A stretch of DNA of 16,328 bases from Novosphingobium acidiphilum DSM 19966. Lineage in GTDB: Bacteria; Pseudomonadota; Alphaproteobacteria; Sphingomonadales; Sphingomonadaceae. A model generated the notes under the pieces. It did not search any database. It was given only the letters and a program-made list of their open reading frames with translations, and was not told the origin of the DNA. The position numbers were made by a program, and so were the translations under genes. Of the stretch, positions 14,037 through 16,328 are shown piece by piece (the stretch's first letter is position 1; each line of letters begins with the position of its first letter). The stretch is from the NCBI RefSeq assembly GCF_000429005.1, contig NZ_AUBA01000031.1, positions 1-16,328 of the forward strand, read 5' to 3'.

Positions 14037-14420
14037 TTATTGCCCGCCCTTGGCTCTGTCGCATGGAAATGCATTTTCCATAGCCTTAAGTGCAGCAACT
14101 CCCATAGGAAGTTTACCATCTTCGGGGTGCTGCGTGAGATATTCCTTAAAAATTTCAAGTACTAAATCGCTGGTTATTGGCATTTTTGGCGGGTAACAAA
14201 TCAGACGTCCATGATATTTAGCATTTGAAGCTAAGTCAGCGATAACAAGTCCCGTCACAAGGTAAAAAACACCAACCTCGGTCATGCCTTTTTCAAAAAC
14301 TGCCGACTGATTTGACGAATTATTTTTGAGTTTTGCAAGAGTCGCGTTCGCTTGTTCTTCTGCATTGGCTGGTTGAATTAAACCCGAAAAAATTAGAACT
14401 GCTAGGGCCCATTTTTTCAC
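14037..14420 (-). CDS. Rap1a/Tai-family immunity-like secreted protein
   Basis: This 127-residue protein has a textbook signal peptide (KKWALAVLIFSGLIQPANA, cleavage after residue 20), so it acts in the periplasm. The mature part ends in a pattern I recognise from Rap1a/Tai immunity proteins: ICYPP with C75, a helix EIFKEYLTQHPEDGKLP, and ALKAMENAFPC with C120. The two cysteines likely form a disulfide. Such proteins neutralise amidase effectors of type VI secretion, but many family members sit away from any effector, as here. The GTG at 14420 is chosen because AAGGAG lies eight bases upstream and it begins the signal peptide. The gene is AT-richer than its neighbours, suggesting transfer. 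Confidence 0.65.
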   Translation of the reverse strand: MKKWALAVLIFSGLIQPANAEEQANATLAKLKNNSSNQSAVFEKGMTEVGVFYLVTGLVIADLASNAKYHGRLICYPPKMPITSDLVLEIFKEYLTQHPEDGKLPMGVAALKAMENAFPCDRAKGGQ

Positions 14421-14789
14421 GGCTTGTTCTCCTTGGCGCCGACGGGCGAAGGGCACTAGCCATTCGACCCATTGGCGCACCTTTGCCGCGCCTAAGAGGG
14501 GCTGTCAAAACCCTGTGCTTCTATTTCGGCGGAAATGACTATTTGCCACATTTTTGCGCAAGCGCTCCAGCAGAGGATTTGGCACGAAAGACGACGGCGC
14601 CGACGACTTCGATTTATGAAATAAAAATGCTCAACCTCATCGAAAACGGGGAAAACCCGGGGTTAAAGCTGGCGACCAGCCGATGTTGGATGCATCGTGC
14701 GACTGACGGGGATAGGCAGGCCAGCCGACCCGCGCGCATCCCACGCGCTTCCCCGTCGCCCCTTGGGAACCGCTAGGGAGGCGGCAATT
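14421..14789. other. Divergent intergenic region inside the island
   Basis: These 369 bases separate the divergent immunity-like gene and the 155-residue gene and should hold both promoters. Short frames occur but look like shadows. An 8-bp perfect inverted repeat (GACGGGGA at 14705-14712, TCCCCGTC at 14750-14757) lies shortly before the rightward gene and could structure its leader. No promoter can be placed with confidence. Confidence 0.4.
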
Positions 14790-15257
14790 ATGGCGCGGGC
14801 TGACTGGACCCTCCGGGACGCAATAATATGGGCGCATGATCGCAATGACGAGCGTGTCTATCACCCCACGTTTGAATTACCTCACATGATTGCTCTCATA
14901 CGGTACGACGAGGAAAGCACCTGGATTCTTGCAGCTCGCGATATTCTCGCCGCCCTATGTAATGGACGTCTGCGCGCTTTTCGACAGTCTGCCGATGGTG
15001 GAGAAAGCGCCATTGGAGCAGGTTTCTGGAATGATAAGTCTGTCGGGCAGGTGAACCAACTCGATCAAGGTATTGTAATTCGTGCTGCGTCAGTCACCGA
15101 ATTGTTTCCCACATCTATGGTTCTGGGCGAAGCGGCGGCCGGCCGACCGTTGAAGATTCGATACCGCTCAATCTGGCCAGCATCATTGGTGACAGCGGAA
15201 ATCTTGAATGCAAACAGCGCTATGGCACGCTGCATTTCAGCCGGCGCCAGCTGCTAG
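14790..15257 (+). CDS. Hypothetical protein, 155 residues
   Basis: I do not recognise a named domain. The N-terminus WTLRDAIIWAHDRNDERV resembles the opening of small unknown proteins from alphaproteobacterial islands, but this is an impression from memory. The ATG at 14790 has a strong ribosome-binding site, AGGGAGG at 14774-14780, so translation is likely. The product is soluble, mixed in composition and without signal peptide or membrane segment. About the last 45 codons (from 15117) overlap another reading frame that looks more protein-like, so the original C-terminus may have been altered by rearrangement. The stop TAG at 15255-15257 overlaps a GTG of the next frame. Confidence 0.55.
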   Translation: MARADWTLRDAIIWAHDRNDERVYHPTFELPHMIALIRYDEESTWILAARDILAALCNGRLRAFRQSADGGESAIGAGFWNDKSVGQVNQLDQGIVIRAASVTELFPTSMVLGEAAAGRPLKIRYRSIWPASLVTAEILNANSAMARCISAGASC

Positions 15258-15748
15258 TGGCCCGAATTGGTTTTGCGCTCAAATTTGGCGAAACGCTCGA
15301 CATTGCATGTACGCTCGTTGGGGGTGCCGAGCAAAGGCCTGTGCGACAAACAGTGCGGCTGACGTTCACGCGCCCCAGGTTCGGCGGCAAGCGATGGTGG
15401 CTGCACTGCCCCGATACGGGCGCGCGCGTCGCCACGCTCTATCTTCCGCCTGGTGGAGACCACTTCGCATCGCGAAGGGCGTGGCAGCTCGGCTATCAAA
15501 GCCAGCGCATCGGGAAGGAAATGGTGCCTTTTGGCGGCGGAAACACTGCGCGAACAAGCGGAGGAGACAGCGAACCGGATGGCCGCGGCGAACCCGACCC
15601 GGGTGCATCTGGTGGAACGGCTGGAAACACTGATCAATGCCTACAACGCCGGCGCGATCGACGTGCAGGAACTGTTCGACCGGCTCAAAGATTTCATCGG
15701 CGAAATGACCGAGGAAGAGCACCGCGCCGCGCGCGAAGGCCTGACTGA
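15116..15748 (+). pseudogene. Mobile-element-associated hypothetical protein, start lost and 3' end replaced
   Basis: From 15116 this frame reads YGSGRSGGRPTVEDS and later LTFTRPRFGGKRWWLHCP, VATLYLPPGG and FASRRAWQLGYQSQR. This pattern is recognised from a widespread family of uncharacterised proteins in proteobacterial mobile DNA. No ATG, GTG or TTG occurs in frame between the stop at 15035-15037 and GTG at 15257, which lies inside the conserved part, so the normal start seems lost. After about 15520 the frame enters sequence that in another frame encodes HsdR, so the native C-terminus is also missing. A short product from GTG 15257 (163 codons) remains possible. Confidence 0.55.
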
Positions 15749-15984
15749 AGAGGAATTGGCGCTCTACGACCTGCTGACCAACCCGGAACCAAAGCTGACC
15801 CAGGCCGAAGAGGTGGCGGTAAAACTGATCGCACGGCAGTTATTGGTGAAACTGACCGAAGCGGTGGCATCGGTCGACTGGCTGCGCAGCCAGGAAACGC
15901 GTGGCCACGTTCGATACCAGATCAAGCAGACGCTCAATAACCTGCCTGAAGCGCCATACCCCGACCAACTGTGGAATTCCAAGG
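15531..15984 (+). pseudogene. hsdR: Type I restriction enzyme subunit R (HsdR), C-terminal remnant
   Basis: About 151 codons in one frame match the C-terminal helical part of HsdR (DUF3387 region). Recognisable stretches are NPTRVHLVERLETLINAYNAG, EEEHRAAREGLTEEELALYDLLT, EEVAVKLIARQLL and LPEAPYPDQLW. This part contacts the modification core; the nuclease and helicase domains are absent. The 5' edge is an abrupt join near 15525 to an unrelated frame. The 3' edge is the IS insertion at 15985, roughly ten residues before a normal HsdR end, after which the frame runs on to a stop at 16046 inside the IS. No hsdM or hsdS is in the window. It cannot work as a restriction enzyme. Confidence 0.8.
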
Positions 15985-16328
15985 GATCGTGTCCCACGGC
16001 GTGGTGTAGCTTATTGGGGCCACCACCGATTTCGGCGTCAGTTTGAGCCGATCATGCGCCGGGCACAGCCGATAGCATGACGATGGGATTGTCGCTGAGT
16101 GGCGCCATTGTTTCAAGCGTCATGTAGCGTGCGCGCTGGACGGCCCATTCGTCGGATTGCTCCATGAGGATGGCGCCGATCAGGCGGGTGATCGCGCCTT
16201 CGTTGGGGAAGATCCCGACCACTTCGGTGCGGCGTTTGATCTCGCCATTCAGGCGTTCGATGGGATTCGTGCTGTGCAACTTGGCCCGATGTTCCTTGGG
16301 GAACGTCATGTAGGCCAGTACGTCAGGT
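15985..16328 (-). mobile_element. IS256-family insertion sequence, 3' part (right copy)
   Basis: The element enters from the right edge and ends at 15985, where identity with the left copy stops. Its last 67 bases (15985-16051) are non-coding and include the terminal inverted repeat. Its transposase reads leftward. It interrupts the hsdR remnant; the eight flanking bases 15977-15984 would be one half of the target duplication, with the other half outside the window. Its orientation is opposite to the copy at 1-95. Confidence 0.9.
16052..16327 (-). CDS. IS256-family transposase (mutator type), C-terminal part
   Basis: The visible 91 codons are the C-terminus of an IS256-type DDE transposase. 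AYMTFPKEHRAKLHSTNPIE and ERLNGEIKRRTEVVGIFPNE are the conserved stretches of the family, and the last catalytic glutamate is expected in the NGEIKRRTEVVG helix. The gene is complete at its 3' end (TGA at 16054-16052) and open at the window edge, where it continues as PDVLAYMTF. The end is identical to the eight codons at 2-28. No damage is seen in this part, so the full copy may be active. Confidence 0.9.
   Translation of the reverse strand, partial: PDVLAYMTFPKEHRAKLHSTNPIERLNGEIKRRTEVVGIFPNEGAITRLIGAILMEQSDEWAVQRARYMTLETMAPLSDNPIVMLSAVPGA

Larger units (their letters stand above)
12137..15984. mobile_element. Genomic island integrated at tRNA-Thr, truncated by an IS256-family element
   Basis: The left border is the tRNA-Thr 3' fragment. 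The integrase gene follows at once, then short genes of accessory type: immunity-like, unknown, and an HsdR remnant. Base composition varies within the island and drops clearly in the 14037-14420 gene compared with the GC-rich core genes. The right border is not seen; the IS copy begins at 15985, so the true element may be longer or may have been deleted by IS activity. Confidence 0.65.

Noticed and set aside
15117..15119. A one-base deletion after ATG 15117 as the cause of the frame switch
   Set aside because: The conserved-looking frame also reads sensibly upstream as YGSGR without any correction, so a missing start is a simpler explanation than a frameshift at this point.
15445..15515. Zinc-ribbon cysteines lost in the FASRRAWQLGYQSQR segment
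   Set aside because: I first read this as a damaged CxxC, but as I recall many family members have the FASR form, so no loss can be claimed.
1..16328. Composite transposon carrying the whole block as cargo
   Set aside because: The interior is mostly essential chromosomal genes in a typical order. Two independent IS insertions or an assembly boundary explain the ends better.

Overview
The window looks like a piece of an alphaproteobacterial chromosome, most likely from the Sphingomonadales (Novosphingobium/Sphingobium/Erythrobacter type). The basis is the high GC content, the start-codon and ribosome-binding-site style, and the pairing of conserved genes such as rnd–oxyR, aspS and acpP–fabF–mltG. 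This placement comes from recognising protein sequences, not from a database search.

Positions 1-95 and 15985-16328 are the 3' ends of two copies of one IS256-family insertion sequence in opposite orientation. Their 95 shared bases are identical. Everything between them (96-15984) is therefore bracketed by inverted copies, and the window ends inside both. Next to the left copy is about 570 bases with no convincing gene (96-669), which ends in GC-rich hairpins.

Positions 670-12133 are ordinary core chromosome. They hold a 2-oxoglutarate/Fe(II) oxygenase divergent from an EVE-domain protein, a small hypothetical gene, an LplT-like MFS transporter divergent from the phospholipid gene pgsA, and a translationally coupled rnd–oxyR pair on the minus strand. 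Divergent from rnd is aspS, whose diagnostic residues suggest the non-discriminating type. The fatty-acid/cell-wall run acpP–fabF–mltG follows, and then a 2H-phosphoesterase (2'-5' RNA ligase-like) gene. A strong intrinsic terminator sits directly in front of the fabF ribosome-binding site and probably sets the acpP:fabF transcript ratio. The lipid theme (pgsA, LplT-like, acpP, fabF) is only loose clustering.

Positions 12137-15984 are a mobile island. It starts with a 46-base 3' fragment of tRNA-Thr(TGT), the likely attachment site, followed by a tyrosine recombinase with a symmetrical repeat array just upstream of its start. The cargo is small and partly decayed. On the minus strand there is a secreted Rap1a/Tai-like immunity protein without a visible toxin, tightly coupled to a 55-residue CxxCxGxG protein and perhaps to a third mini-gene. 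On the plus strand there is a 155-residue unknown protein, a reading frame of a mobile-element-associated family that lacks a normal start codon, and the C-terminal remnant of a type I restriction subunit (HsdR) cut by the right-hand IS. The island looks like the worn edge of a defence/competition island reshaped by IS256 insertion.
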